DNA of 61,367 nucleotides from SAR92 bacterium BACL16 MAG-120619-bin48 (GCA_001438605.1 LIDE01000019.1:1-61367); one strand, 5' to 3'; numbered from the stretch's first letter, positions 48,008 to 57,719 are shown. Numbers and translations: made by a program. Notes: a model not told the origin generated them from the letters alone.

Positions 48008-48856
48008 ATGAAAAATTTACCCATGGATTTGCTGCGCGCCTTTGTCTCAGTTGTGCAATTAAACAGCTTCACCAAAGCCGGTGAGCTACTGGGGCGCTCG
48101 CAACCGGCCGTAAGCTTGCAAATTCAGCGTTTGGAAGAACTGCTGGGGGAAAGTTTGCTGCTGCGCAATGGGCAAAACCTCGAGCTGTCCGAGGCCGGCG
48201 AGAACCTCTATGGCCATGCCACACAAATTTTGGCCCTTAACGACCTAGCTGTCAGTCAACTGTCAAAGAGCGCGGTAACGGGGAAAATTCGCTTGGGAAT
48301 TCCGAGTGAATTTGCCACCATTTTACTGCCTAAAATCGTCAGCCGTTTCGCCAAAGCCTATCCCAATGTGACGCTGGAAGTGAACTGTGAACTGAGCAAA
48401 AACCTACTCTCAAAAGTTGGCAAGGCCAGTCATGATCTTATTTTGGCACTCTGTGACGACCCGGGCTCGAGCAATGATGAATTGGTGAATACAGACGAAT
48501 TGGTATGGGTTACCAGCGCCGACCACAGCGCGCAAAAGGCCTCACCTGTGCCATTGATCGTTGCAGCTCAGGGATGCATCTATCGCCAACGCGCTATTGC
48601 GCTGCTCGACAAAGCCAAACAACCTTGGCAAATCGTTTACACCATTCCGGACTTAACCGGCATTCAATATGCCATTCAAGAGGGTTTGGGGGTGACCGTA
48701 CTGGCCAAAAGTACTGTGCCCAGCAATCTTAAAATTATGCGCCCTTCAGAGCAATTTCCCGAGCTTGGGACAGTGGGAATTAGTTTGATTAATGCCAACA
48801 GAAAGAATCAAGCGGTGCATTTGCTGACGGAATTTTTAAGGGCAAGCCTCGCCTAA
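48008..48856 (+). CDS. LysR-family regulator divergent from gcvT
   Basis: A 282-residue regulator with an N-terminal winged helix (about 6-65; FTKAGELLGRSQPAVSLQIQRLEELLGESLL) and a periplasmic-binding-protein-like effector domain from about 92. The N-terminus (PMDLLRAFVSVVQLNSFTKAG) resembles the LrhA/HexA branch, not GcvA, so control of gcv genes is possible from position only. It ends 14 bp before the convergent GNAT gene. Confidence 0.88.
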   Translation: MKNLPMDLLRAFVSVVQLNSFTKAGELLGRSQPAVSLQIQRLEELLGESLLLRNGQNLELSEAGENLYGHATQILALNDLAVSQLSKSAVTGKIRLGIPSEFATILLPKIVSRFAKAYPNVTLEVNCELSKNLLSKVGKASHDLILALCDDPGSSNDELVNTDELVWVTSADHSAQKASPVPLIVAAQGCIYRQRAIALLDKAKQPWQIVYTIPDLTGIQYAIQEGLGVTVLAKSTVPSNLKIMRPSEQFPELGTVGISLINANRKNQAVHLLTEFLRASLA

Positions 48857-48870
48857 ATCGGCGCTGACAG

Positions 48871-49332
48871 CTAGAGCGAAAACCAAAACCGGTAGGGATA
48901 GTCCGACGCTTTTTGCGCTGGCAGTGGCGTCAGGCCAAGATGCTCAAAGAAACTTACAGAAAGACGCTCTGCACGAATTAGCACACCGACGACATCCGCA
49001 TCTAATGCCACGCTAACAAAGGCCTCAGTTAATAAATACTTGCCCCAACCTTTCGCCTGACAGTCTGGCAACACATAGAGTCCATGCACTAACTTTGCTG
49101 GGCCGTTAACCGTGGCATGCACTGACGTTTGATCCCACACCACCACGGCCACTATTTTGTTCCCTTCGAGCCCAACGGTGAAACGAAAATAATCAAAGTC
49201 TAATGGGCTATAAGACATAGCGGTAACGGCAAGGCGTTTTGCACGCTCAGCCATCGGCCAAACCGAGATGGCTTCACTAACAACAGTATTGATCGCATCA
49301 AGATCGGTTTTATCCGCAAACCGAGTGAGCAT
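48871..49332 (-). CDS. GNAT-family N-acetyltransferase
   Basis: A 153-residue protein with a GNAT fold. The acetyl-CoA pyrophosphate loop is LPDCQAKGWGKYL near 92-104 (Q/R-x-x-G-x-G/A pattern), preceded by the beta-4 strand LVHGLYVLP and followed by ADVVGVLIRAERLSVSFFEHLGL. The acceptor is unknown. It is convergent with the LysR gene and 47 bp downstream of the hypothetical protein gene on the same strand. Confidence 0.85.
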   Translation of the reverse strand: MLTRFADKTDLDAINTVVSEAISVWPMAERAKRLAVTAMSYSPLDFDYFRFTVGLEGNKIVAVVVWDQTSVHATVNGPAKLVHGLYVLPDCQAKGWGKYLLTEAFVSVALDADVVGVLIRAERLSVSFFEHLGLTPLPAQKASDYPYRFWFSL

Positions 49333-49379
49333 CTTTTCGGCCTCCTAAACGCTATTCAGCGACGTAAATCACACCTGAG

Positions 49380-49784
49380 TTAATCAAATATGCCGTTGTC
49401 CCGGAGGAACAAAGGCACATCGAAATGCGTGGCAAAATGGATACCCAATACTGTTGCGTCAGCACCTCTGGCAAAGGCATCTTTCAGTGGCTTGTGATCC
49501 ATAAAGTCAATAATATTTTCCCGGCTATTGGGGAGTTGTAACGACGGATTTCCGGCTGTCGCCACCGTTTTAAATATCTCGTACCACTGCGGCCAATTGA
49601 GGGTTTCAACTACTTCGCTGGGCGGCAAAGCCTCTTTGGACGCGTTTTCCAGCGCTCTTTGAATTTGCTCCACGCGATCATGCTTAAATGCACGTTTTTG
49701 AGTATTTGATGTGCCCTGCGAACTCTTTTGTGAAGAGCTCTTTTGTGAAGAGGCCCGTTGTAAAAAGTTCCGCCAAAATGTCAT
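49380..49784 (-). CDS. Hypothetical protein with a Ser/Gln/Lys linker
   Basis: I chose ATG 49784 (134 residues, MTFWRNFL), which leaves 5 bp after the DUF1145-type gene; the longer start at 49814 would overlap it. Residues 8-22 come from two perfect tandem 15-bp units (49723-49752) and give a Ser/Gln/Lys linker. A helical and mixed domain rich in Trp and Phe follows (LNWPQWYEIFKTVA, about 64-77; FATHFDVPLFLRDNG near the end). I do not recognise the family. Confidence 0.7.
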   Translation of the reverse strand: MTFWRNFLQRASSQKSSSQKSSQGTSNTQKRAFKHDRVEQIQRALENASKEALPPSEVVETLNWPQWYEIFKTVATAGNPSLQLPNSRENIIDFMDHKPLKDAFARGADATVLGIHFATHFDVPLFLRDNGIFD

Positions 49785-49789
49785 AGGAT

Positions 49790-50047
49790 TCACCCACGCA
49801 ACAATGGACGCCAATGCAAAATACCAAGCAGCAACGCCATCACACTATTTTTGATGGATGCATGGCCCGCCTCACGGAGTTTCTTAAACATCACCATCAA
49901 CTCCAATGCATGAACCGCAAACATAGCGAGTCCACTCCAAAGAATCCAAGGCAGTTCGGTATCGATAATCGGCACAAAAAAATTGACGGCAAAACCCAAC
50001 CAAAAAATCAACAAGACTAATTTATTAGCAGCGATAAAGGTTTTCAT
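49790..50047 (-). CDS. DUF1145-type small inner-membrane protein
   Basis: An 85-residue protein with three hydrophobic segments (about 8-27, 31-51 and 66-79), a basic loop MFKKLREAGH between the second and third, and a conserved-looking WRPLL end. This is the YhhL/DUF1145 pattern. Function is not known. It is probably co-transcribed with the following hypothetical gene. It is divergent from the DUF442-SQR operon, with 293 bp between them. Confidence 0.75.
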   Translation of the reverse strand: MKTFIAANKLVLLIFWLGFAVNFFVPIIDTELPWILWSGLAMFAVHALELMVMFKKLREAGHASIKNSVMALLLGILHWRPLLRG

Positions 50048-50146
50048 TTGGACAGGTCCCCTTATTTGATACTACTTATTATTTTTACTCGGTTAGATAG
50101 TCTCAAACCACGCCCGATGATGCAAATCTATTCTTACCACAAAGGT

Positions 50147-50152
50147 TATAAT
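50147..50152 (+). promoter_or_regulatory. Possible -10 element for the DUF442-SQR/sulP operon
   Basis: TATAAT within GGTTATAAT is the best -10 hexamer in the 293-bp gap 50048-50340, but no good -35 is found at the right distance, so an activator may be needed. The leader would be about 180 nt. Nothing else gene-like is visible in the gap. Confidence 0.35.
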
Positions 50153-50340
50153 CGCCCCACCTCATCTGTGTGCTCGACGGATTTTCAGCGCAGACCTGCA
50201 CATGCAGAAGTTGATTCTGCTCGCCATCAAGATCACTATGCGTGCTGGCCATTTTCCGCCCGCAGAGTGTGATGGCGTTGTTGAATTAAAGGCCCCCAAT
50301 AATGTTTGTTAATCACAATGGTCGTTAGGAGCGAAATAAG

Positions 50341-51942
50341 ATGAAAATAACCACCGTCAGCAGCCAAGTATCCGTCTCTGATCAGATTCAAAGCAACGAT
50401 ATCGCAACCCTGGCGGACCTTGGCGTAACCACCATTATCTGCAACCGCCCGGATGGCGAGGCCGCCGACCAGCCCAGCGTCGAAGAAATCACTGCGGCTG
50501 CAAACGCCCGCAATATAGTGGTGGTCAACCTTCCCTTTACCGCAGGTAAAATGCCCGACAGCGCAGTGCTGGTATTTCACGAAATTATGGGCAGTGGACA
50601 GCGTATTCACGCCTACTGCCGCACCGGCAACCGCTCCTCCATGATCTTTGAGGCTGCAAATCGGAGTGGCCAATCAACAACACCTGCAATATCACCAACA
50701 GCGACACGGGCAAAACCCACATTTGATATTGTGATTATCGGCGCAGGTGCCGGTGGCATTGCCGTCTCGGCGAGCCTGCTTAAACGCAACAAAAAGCTGC
50801 GTATCACTTTGATCGACCCCTCTAGTAAACACTATTACCAACCCGGCTGGACCATGGTGGGCGGCGGTGTTTTTTCAGCCAAATCCACTGAGCGACGCAC
50901 CGCAGATTTAATTGATCATTGCGCCAGTCTCATTGTGTCAGCAGTCACTCAAGTGGTCGCCGAAGAGAGCAAGGTTGTCCTCAGTGATGGCGGCGAAGTC
51001 TACTATCAACAACTCGTAGTTGCGCCCGGTCTCGTGATTAACTGGGACGCCATCGAAGGCTTGTCGGAGTCCCTCGGCAAGTATGGAGTGACATCAAACT
51101 ACCGCTATGATCTCGCGCCGTACACATGGGAATTGGTCCAGCAAACCACCCATGGCAAGGCGATATTTACCCAACCCCCCATGCCCATTAAGTGCGCTGG
51201 CGCGCCACAAAAAGCACTCTACTTGTCCGCCGACCACTGGTACAAAAACAACACCATCAACAACATTGATATCGATTTTTGTAATGCCGGCGGCCTGTTG
51301 TTCGGCGTCGCCGCCTATGTTGAACCTCTGATGGCGTACATTAAAAAATACAACGCTGCGCTGAGCTTTAATCACAACCTCGTTAAAGTCGATGGCCCGA
51401 ATAAAAAGGCTTGGTTCGACGTGTCCGACAGCCAAGGCAACAAAACCCGCGTGTGCAAAGAGTTCGATATGCTTCATGTCTGCCCACCGCAGCATGCCCC
51501 TGATTTTATTCGAAGCAGCGGTCTCTCCGATCAAGCCGGATGGCTCGATGTCAATCCTCAGACTTTGCAGCACAAGCAGCACAGCAATATCTGGGGCCTC
51601 GGTGACGTCATGAATACAACAAATGCCAAGACAATGGCAGCCGTGCGCAAGCAAGTGCCCGTGGTGGCAAAAAATATCTGTGCCGCACAGGCGGCTCAGC
51701 AGCCCGCGGCACATTACGACGGTTACGGCTCGTGTCCGCTGACGGTTGAGCGAGGTAAAATTATCTTGGCAGAGTTTTGTTATGGCGGTCGCGTTGCGCC
51801 AACCTTTCCAAACTGGCTCAATAACGGCACCAAACCCACACGTTTGGCGTGGTTGCTAAAAGCCGTTGGTTTGCCTTTTGTTTACTGGAACCTCATGCTC
51901 AAGGGTCATGAGTGGTTCACTGATTGTCCTGCGGAAAAATAA
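50341..51942 (+). CDS. DUF442 rhodanese/phosphatase-like domain fused to type II sulfide:quinone oxidoreductase
   Basis: A 533-residue fusion. Residues 1-108 form a DUF442 (beta-lactamase-hydrolase-like) domain with the loop CRTGNRS; C93 would carry a persulfide. After a short Ser/Thr/Ala linker comes a flavoprotein with GAGAGG at 134-139, C285 in IKCAGAPQKALYLS, and C465 in DGYGSCPL. The two Cys and the late YWNLMLKGH segment match the mitochondrial-like (SQOR/HMT2, type II) class. SQR oxidises sulfide to a persulfide and feeds electrons to quinone at the membrane. Fusion to a sulfur-carrying loop suggests direct hand-over of the sulfane sulfur. It is 3 bp upstream of sulP. Confidence 0.9.
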   Translation: MKITTVSSQVSVSDQIQSNDIATLADLGVTTIICNRPDGEAADQPSVEEITAAANARNIVVVNLPFTAGKMPDSAVLVFHEIMGSGQRIHAYCRTGNRSSMIFEAANRSGQSTTPAISPTATRAKPTFDIVIIGAGAGGIAVSASLLKRNKKLRITLIDPSSKHYYQPGWTMVGGGVFSAKSTERRTADLIDHCASLIVSAVTQVVAEESKVVLSDGGEVYYQQLVVAPGLVINWDAIEGLSESLGKYGVTSNYRYDLAPYTWELVQQTTHGKAIFTQPPMPIKCAGAPQKALYLSADHWYKNNTINNIDIDFCNAGGLLFGVAAYVEPLMAYIKKYNAALSFNHNLVKVDGPNKKAWFDVSDSQGNKTRVCKEFDMLHVCPPQHAPDFIRSSGLSDQAGWLDVNPQTLQHKQHSNIWGLGDVMNTTNAKTMAAVRKQVPVVAKNICAAQAAQQPAAHYDGYGSCPLTVERGKIILAEFCYGGRVAPTFPNWLNNGTKPTRLAWLLKAVGLPFVYWNLMLKGHEWFTDCPAEK

Positions 51943-51945
51943 GCC

Positions 51946-53673
51946 ATGCTTCTGAAGAATTTGTTCCTGAGACTGCCCGCCGCCGCATGGCTGCGCGACT
52001 ACAATACCAGCACGTTTAAGGCGGATATGGTTGCAGGTGTGGTGGTCACCATGATGCTGATCCCACAATCTTTGGCGTACGCCCTGCTGGCCGGATTGCC
52101 CGCCGAAACAGGGCTATATGCCAGTATTTTCCCCTTAATTGCCTACGCCGTGTTTGGCAGTAGCCGCGCACTCTCGGTGGGACCAGTCGCAGTCGTATCA
52201 CTGATGACCATGGTTGCGCTGAGCAAGATTGTCGAGCAAGGCTCCGTCGACTATATCAGTGCAGCAACCGCACTGGCGCTGCTCACTGGCGGGTTTTTAC
52301 TGTTGATGGGGACCTTTAGACTGGGCTTTATCGCCAATTTTTTGTCCCACACGGTTGTCTCTGGATTTATTACCGCCTCCGGTATTCTTATTGCGCTCAG
52401 CCAATTACGTCACATTGTTGGCATCTCAGCCCACGGCGATACGGCGCCCGAAATACTACGCACGCTGGCAGCAAATATGACCACCATCAATGGCACTACC
52501 GCGGCAATTGGGCTGCTCGTCTTAGTTTTTTTATTCTGGGCGCGCAGTGGCGTTGCACCCCTGCTAACGCAGCGTGGGCTTACCCAAAACAATGCCGCTC
52601 TCATTGCAAAAGCTGCGCCAGTCATAGGCGTCGTGACAACCATTTTTTGTGTTTGGTATTGGCGTCTTGATCTGCAGGGTGTGGCCATTGTTGGCACCAT
52701 TCCCACTGGGCTGCCGCGTATCGCGATGCCACAGATTTCCTTTGCGCTGATCGAACAACTGTGGCTGCCTGCACTGAGTATTGCGATTATTGGCTATGTT
52801 GAGTCGGTATCAGTGGGGAAAACACTCGCGGCAAAAAAGCGGACTAACATAGATACCAACCAAGAGCTCTTTGGTTTGGGCGCAGCCAATGTGGCATCTG
52901 CAATATCGGGTGGATTTCCTGTCACCGGCGGGCTGTCACGATCTGTGGTCAACTACGACGCCGGCGCCGTAACCCAAGCCGCCAGTATTTATGCCGCCAT
53001 CGGTATTGCTTTCGCCTCACTGTATCTCACACCAGCACTCTACTTTTTACCCAAAGCAACACTTGCGGCCACCATCATTGTGGCTGTGCTGTCAATTGTT
53101 GATCTCGCCATTGTGCGCAAGACATGGACCTTTTCAGCCAGTGACTTCCGCGCGCTAATGATTACCATTCTCGGCACGCTACTGTTTGGCGTAGAAGCGG
53201 GTGTTCTCTGCGGGGTGCTGCTCTCTATTGGCCTCTACCTCTACCGAACATCGATTCCCCATATCGCCGAAGTCGGTCTCGTTGAAGGTACGCAGCACTT
53301 CCGCAACATCCAGCGCTACCGCGTAACCACCAATGTTCACGTGCTCAATCTACGCGTTGACGAAAGCCTTTTCTTTGCCAATGCCTCATTTTTAGAAACG
53401 CTTATTTACAATCGTATTTACGCCAACGACAAAATTGCCCATGTGGTTTTGATGTGCAGCGCCATCAACGAAATTGATTACAGCGCTCTCGAAGTGTTAG
53501 AAATGATTAACGAGAGGCTACGTGATCAGGGTATTTGTCTGCACCTATCAGAGGTCAAGGGTCCGGTCATGGATACTCTGCGCTATTCAGGATTGACTGA
53601 AATGCTCTCCGGCAATATTTATCTCACGCAGTTTGATGCTTTTCAGCAACTTAACCAGCTAACCCAAGACTGA
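51946..53673 (+). CDS. SulP-family anion permease with STAS domain
   Basis: A 575-residue membrane protein with the SulP signature near the N-terminus (MLIPQSLAYALLAGLPAETGLYAS region, about 37-60), 10-12 or more hydrophobic segments to about residue 430 and a C-terminal STAS domain (about 455-565, with VVLMCSAINEIDYSALEVLE). SulP proteins move sulfate, bicarbonate or other anions. The 3-bp spacing to the DUF442-SQR gene indicates one operon, so sulfate, sulfite or thiosulfate handling linked to sulfide oxidation is likely. The direction is not known. Confidence 0.9.
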   Translation: MLLKNLFLRLPAAAWLRDYNTSTFKADMVAGVVVTMMLIPQSLAYALLAGLPAETGLYASIFPLIAYAVFGSSRALSVGPVAVVSLMTMVALSKIVEQGSVDYISAATALALLTGGFLLLMGTFRLGFIANFLSHTVVSGFITASGILIALSQLRHIVGISAHGDTAPEILRTLAANMTTINGTTAAIGLLVLVFLFWARSGVAPLLTQRGLTQNNAALIAKAAPVIGVVTTIFCVWYWRLDLQGVAIVGTIPTGLPRIAMPQISFALIEQLWLPALSIAIIGYVESVSVGKTLAAKKRTNIDTNQELFGLGAANVASAISGGFPVTGGLSRSVVNYDAGAVTQAASIYAAIGIAFASLYLTPALYFLPKATLAATIIVAVLSIVDLAIVRKTWTFSASDFRALMITILGTLLFGVEAGVLCGVLLSIGLYLYRTSIPHIAEVGLVEGTQHFRNIQRYRVTTNVHVLNLRVDESLFFANASFLETLIYNRIYANDKIAHVVLMCSAINEIDYSALEVLEMINERLRDQGICLHLSEVKGPVMDTLRYSGLTEMLSGNIYLTQFDAFQQLNQLTQD

Positions 53674-53817
53674 TCTAGCGCGGCTACTCTTAGCACAAAT
53701 TGACCGCACTTGATCGATTTGAAGTTTGATAAATCTCGCCTGCCAGTCATTATTGACCGCACCGCGTCTGTCTAAAAAGAGATCACAGAACGGTGAAAGA
53801 ACTCTGCAGATCAAGTA

Positions 53818-55329
53818 TCAATGTCGGACTACTTGGTTCAGTTTCACGCCGGGCTTGGCACTATCGACCAACTCGCGTTGGTCTATCACCAAGACACCAT
53901 TAACTAGCACGTAAGGCAAGCCGACGGAGGTTAAAAAAGGCTCGCGGTAAGTTGCGCGGTCACGGAGTGTTTTCAGATCAATCACAGTAATATCGGCATC
54001 CATCCCCTCTTGAATTCTGCCTTTGCGCCCAAACTGCGGTGCGCTTTTTTCCAGAAGTTGAGCGGGAAGCAACGTAATTTTAGCCAACAATGCCAGTGTA
54101 TCTTCAGACTCTCCTTGCGCAAATCCGTAACGCGCCAAGAATCGCGCAAAGGTGCCAACACCGCGCGGGTGCACTCTTTCCTCAAGATTGAAAACAGGCA
54201 TGGCATCACTAGCAATAATAACCCCTGGGGCCAAAATCGCTTGACGGGTCCACGGCTCTTTCCCGTAATGATGGATAATCTGACCTTCGGGATACTTAGC
54301 GCGATACTCTTGCCACATAGCTTCATTGAAACGCTCACCCGTCGCAGCCCACTCCACATCCTCGTAGGAAATATCGAAAATCTCCTGCCAATTGCGCCCA
54401 AAGACAGCTGCGCCAATTTGCGTAGAGCCTGCATTGTAAGGGTAAGCTTCCGTGGTCACCTGCACGCCCTGAGCGCGGGCCTGTTCAATCATGGCCAAAA
54501 ATGCGTCCACCTCACCCATCGCGTTCGCGTTGATATGGCAGACATGGACGGTCGCCCCGTGCTTCTGCGCCAGTGCGATAATATCGCGCAACCCTGAGAT
54601 ATCACCGGGCAAGCCACGCTGAATATGAATAAAAAGGGGCGCGGCATATTTCGCAGCAACCGTAAAAATGACCTCTAACTCATCGGCAGACATTGCCTGT
54701 GTAATGTAATCCAACAGCAATCCAATACCGAAGGCACCCTCGTCGAGCTGTGCGCTGAGCAGTGCTGTCATTGCTTCAAGCTCCGCCGCTGAGGCATGCG
54801 CCGAAAATGTTGCTCCCCTGCGCGTGGCTTTTTCGCCATCAACAACCTTGCGCTGAGCGGTAACGGAAAGCTGTTCAGCCCCTTCCAAGATCGATTGACG
54901 AATCCAGATATGACCAGCCGACGCGCCATAATTGATCAACGCGCCCGCGGGAAACAGTGTCTCAAGTTGACCGACGGGATAGGCGCCCGCTTCAAGCTCT
55001 AATGCCGTTGTCACGCCGTCAGCCACCTGCAAACGCTGGCCGAGTTCATTAATTGCATGGCTGTGGATATCAATAAACCCCGGCGCCACAATCAGCCCTG
55101 ACGCATCAATAGTTCGCGACGCGGCGCGTGTGTCAGACCCGACATAAACGATGCGACCGTCACTCACAGCAACATTGGCAACCACGTCCAAGCCTGTTTC
55201 GGGATCCAAAACACGTCCCCCAACAAACAACACATCAGCACTCTTGCCATCGCCCGTCGGGTCACCTTTGAAGCTGTAAAAAACCACGACCACACAGGTA
55301 ATAAGCACCAACAACAGACTATTTTTCAT
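53818..55329 (-). CDS. Membrane-anchored D-aminoacylase-like amidohydrolase
   Basis: A 503-residue protein with an N-terminal hydrophobic anchor (about 4-19) and an amidohydrolase fold. DIHSHAIN near 91-98 is the HxH metal motif, HVCHINANAMGEVDAF near 264-279 follows, and ASDAMP near 383-388 supplies the late Asp. The layout (LDPETGLDVVANVAVSDGRI at the start, DADITVIDLKTLRDRATY near the end) is that of N-acyl-D-amino-acid deacylases and dihydroorotase-like relatives. The anchor suggests a periplasmic location. The substrate is unknown. It is convergent with sulP; the 144-bp gap contains ATTGACCGCAC twice. Confidence 0.85.
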   Translation of the reverse strand: MKNSLLLVLITCVVVVFYSFKGDPTGDGKSADVLFVGGRVLDPETGLDVVANVAVSDGRIVYVGSDTRAASRTIDASGLIVAPGFIDIHSHAINELGQRLQVADGVTTALELEAGAYPVGQLETLFPAGALINYGASAGHIWIRQSILEGAEQLSVTAQRKVVDGEKATRRGATFSAHASAAELEAMTALLSAQLDEGAFGIGLLLDYITQAMSADELEVIFTVAAKYAAPLFIHIQRGLPGDISGLRDIIALAQKHGATVHVCHINANAMGEVDAFLAMIEQARAQGVQVTTEAYPYNAGSTQIGAAVFGRNWQEIFDISYEDVEWAATGERFNEAMWQEYRAKYPEGQIIHHYGKEPWTRQAILAPGVIIASDAMPVFNLEERVHPRGVGTFARFLARYGFAQGESEDTLALLAKITLLPAQLLEKSAPQFGRKGRIQEGMDADITVIDLKTLRDRATYREPFLTSVGLPYVLVNGVLVIDQRELVDSAKPGVKLNQVVRH

Positions 55330-55400
55330 CGCAATTACACCCCACCCAGAGTGAAGAAATAAACTTCATAGTAAGCACAGTTCTCATCACTGCCAAGAAC

Positions 55401-55429
55401 AAAAAGCGATACCCGGAAAAACCCGGGAT
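55401..55429 (-). terminator. Intrinsic terminator of gcdH
   Basis: On the minus strand CCCGG, loop GTTTTT and CCGGG are followed after a few bases by a run of five T. It starts about 40 nt after the gcdH stop. Confidence 0.55.
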
Positions 55430-55468
55430 AGACAATTATGGGATGACAACTAATATCGACGAAACAGG

Positions 55469-56653
55469 TTAAAACGCAGCAATACCTGTCTGACCACGCC
55501 CTAAGATCAAACCGTGAATATCATGTGTTCCCTCATAGGTGTTGACCGTTTCCAGATTCATCATGTGACGCATCACAGGGTATTCATCTGAAATGCCGTT
55601 TCCGCCCAACATATCACGTGCCATACGGGCAATGGCCAGCGACTTTCCACAGGAGTTACGCTTAATTAACGATACCAATTCAGGGGCGATATTGTTCTCA
55701 TTCATCAGCTGCCCAGCGCGGAAACAACCCTGCAGGGCAAGGCTGATGTCAGTCTGCATGTCGGCCAGTTTTAATTGAATTAGCTGGGTTGCCGCGAGCG
55801 GTCGATTAAACTGCTTGCGCTCCATAGTGTAGGTGCGCGCCGCATGCCAACAGGCTTCTGCCGCCCCCAAAGAACCCCAAGCAATACCGTATCGCGCGTT
55901 ATTTAAACAGCCAAATGGCCCTTTCAGTCCTTTCACATTTGGCAGCAACTGGGACTCAGAGACAAACACATCTTCCATAACAATTTGGCCTGTGGTTGAC
56001 GCGCGCAATGACAGCTTACCTTCGATTTTGGGCGCGCTTAACCCCGGCATACCCTTCTCAAGGATAAAGCCGCGTATTTCGCCATCATCAGTTTTAGCCC
56101 AGACCACAAAGACATCCGCAAACGGACTGTTTGAAATCCACATCTTCGCGCCATTCATCACATAGCCACCGTCGACGCTGCGCGCGCGCGTAACCATACC
56201 ACCGGGATCTGACCCATAGTCTGGCTCGGTCAAGCCAAAGCAGCCGATAAACTCACCGGTCGCCAACTTAGGCAGATACTTGTCCCGCTGTTCATCGTTG
56301 CCGTAGGCATAAATGGGATACATGACCAATGAAGACTGCACGCTCATCATCGAGCGATAGCCCGAGTCAACCCGCTCAATTTCCCGCGCAACCAAGCCGT
56401 AGCTAATGTAATCCATACCCGCACAACCATAGCCGTTAATGGTTAAACCGAGCAGGCCCATCTCACCCATTTCGCGGAAGATACTTGGATCGCTGGTTTC
56501 ATTCTGAAACGCCGCACGAATTTTCGGCTGCAACCGCTCTTGGGCGTATTGACGAGTAGAGTCGCGCACCATTCTCTGTTCGTCAGATAACTGCTGATCC
56601 AGCAAAAATGGATCTTCCCACACAAAGCGCTGCCAAGAATTACCTGTACCCAT
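55469..56653 (-). CDS. gcdH: Glutaryl-CoA dehydrogenase
   Basis: 394 residues from ATG 56653, with GGAG at proper spacing; the frame extends six codons upstream. It is an acyl-CoA dehydrogenase of the glutaryl type: [15 protein letters not shown] near 133-147, the substrate-binding Arg region [11 protein letters not shown] near 93-103, [15 protein letters not shown] near 245-259 and the catalytic Glu in YEGTHDIH near 370. It oxidises and decarboxylates glutaryl-CoA to crotonyl-CoA, the end of lysine and aromatic routes. The neighbouring divergent LysR gene mirrors the gcdR-gcdH pairing of pseudomonads. No glutarate CoA-transferase gene is next to it. Confidence 0.95.
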   Translation of the reverse strand: MGTGNSWQRFVWEDPFLLDQQLSDEQRMVRDSTRQYAQERLQPKIRAAFQNETSDPSIFREMGEMGLLGLTINGYGCAGMDYISYGLVAREIERVDSGYRSMMSVQSSLVMYPIYAYGNDEQRDKYLPKLATGEFIGCFGLTEPDYGSDPGGMVTRARSVDGGYVMNGAKMWISNSPFADVFVVWAKTDDGEIRGFILEKGMPGLSAPKIEGKLSLRASTTGQIVMEDVFVSESQLLPNVKGLKGPFGCLNNARYGIAWGSLGAAEACWHAARTYTMERKQFNRPLAATQLIQLKLADMQTDISLALQGCFRAGQLMNENNIAPELVSLIKRNSCGKSLAIARMARDMLGGNGISDEYPVMRHMMNLETVNTYEGTHDIHGLILGRGQTGIAAF

Positions 56654-56721
56654 GAAATCTGCTCCAAACAAATGAATAAAACCGGCGGCAAGCTTAACAA
56701 AAGTTGTTTCATATAAAAAAT

Positions 56722-56743
56722 AGTTAATTTATATTAAAACTAT
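56722..56743. promoter_or_regulatory. Candidate LysR operator between gcdH and its regulator
   Basis: TAGTT 56722-56726 and AACTA 56739-56743 flank an AT-only centre with a second TTAA/TTAA dyad. The site lies midway between the divergent genes, as expected for a LysR activator of gcdH. Confidence 0.45.
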
Positions 56744-56771
56744 ATATTTAATAGATAGATGAGAACTCAAT

Positions 56772-57656
56772 ATGAACCTGCGAAAACTCGAAGTATTTGT
56801 CGCTGTCGTCGAGCAGAAAAGCTTTAGTGGCGCCGCTAAGACCTTACCCATGGCGCAATCTGCGGTCAGCATTGCTATTCAAAAGCTCGAGGAAAGTCTC
56901 GGCTGTTTGCTGTTGGAGCGCAAAGGCCGCTCGATTAAGGCGACCCCAGATGGAGAGAGTATTTATCGCCAGGCAAAAACACTTTTAACCCTTGTCGACA
57001 CCCTAAAATCATCAGTCTCCGACAACCAAACCCAACTGACAGGCAAACTAAGCCTCGCCTGCCCTGCCATGTTAGCAGCCTACTTTTTGCCCGACTTACT
57101 CGACCGTTTTTTAAAACTCTACCCAGAACTAACGGCAGATGTTGCACAGGCAGGCAGTAAACGTATCGAAGCGATGCTGCTCAATGATGAGATTGAAGTG
57201 GGCGTGGTCAATGCGGATAACATTGATCCCGCGCTTTCGACAGCGCCATTTATCAAAGAGGAAATGGTTGCCTGCGTCGCACGCGATCATCCCTTCAGCA
57301 GACTGCGTCATATTCGCCCATCACAGTTCGCTGGCGCTCCCATGGCCCTCTATGAGTCTGGGTACTTCTTGCGCACCGCACTGCAACGCCTCTGCACACA
57401 GGCAGGCGTTAAACCTGATATTCGACTGCAAACCAATTTTTTACCGCTGATTATCCGCACCGTCGAGCAGGGCTTTGTTAGCACAGTGGGCCTGCGGATT
57501 GTCGCACAGCAGGAACCTAATTTGATTGCCATTCCACTTAGACCCAAAGTAGCTGTAAATATGGCGATAGCATGGCGCACCGGACGACCACTCTCGAAAG
57601 CCAGCCAAGCATTTATCGATTGGGTTGCGGTGGATAAAAAAACCTTCAAATACTGA
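56772..57656 (+). CDS. LysR-family regulator, probably of gcdH
   Basis: A 294-residue LysR protein with an N-terminal helix-turn-helix (about 2-60; FSGAAKTLPMAQSAVSIAIQKLEESLG) and an effector domain from about 90. It is divergent from gcdH with 118 bp between the start codons, so GcdR-like activation by glutarate or glutaryl-CoA is a reasonable inference. No further partner gene is near. Confidence 0.88.
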   Translation: MNLRKLEVFVAVVEQKSFSGAAKTLPMAQSAVSIAIQKLEESLGCLLLERKGRSIKATPDGESIYRQAKTLLTLVDTLKSSVSDNQTQLTGKLSLACPAMLAAYFLPDLLDRFLKLYPELTADVAQAGSKRIEAMLLNDEIEVGVVNADNIDPALSTAPFIKEEMVACVARDHPFSRLRHIRPSQFAGAPMALYESGYFLRTALQRLCTQAGVKPDIRLQTNFLPLIIRTVEQGFVSTVGLRIVAQQEPNLIAIPLRPKVAVNMAIAWRTGRPLSKASQAFIDWVAVDKKTFKY

Positions 57657-57719
57657 TCGAAACGCATCCCTCGCCGGGGTAATGGTCGATGCAAAGGCCG
57701 CCGCTCGGCACGTATTAGA

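Noticed and set aside
50048-50272. 74-codon frame upstream of the DUF442-SQR gene
   Set aside because: Low-quality composition and no ribosome-binding site. It covers the likely promoter region.
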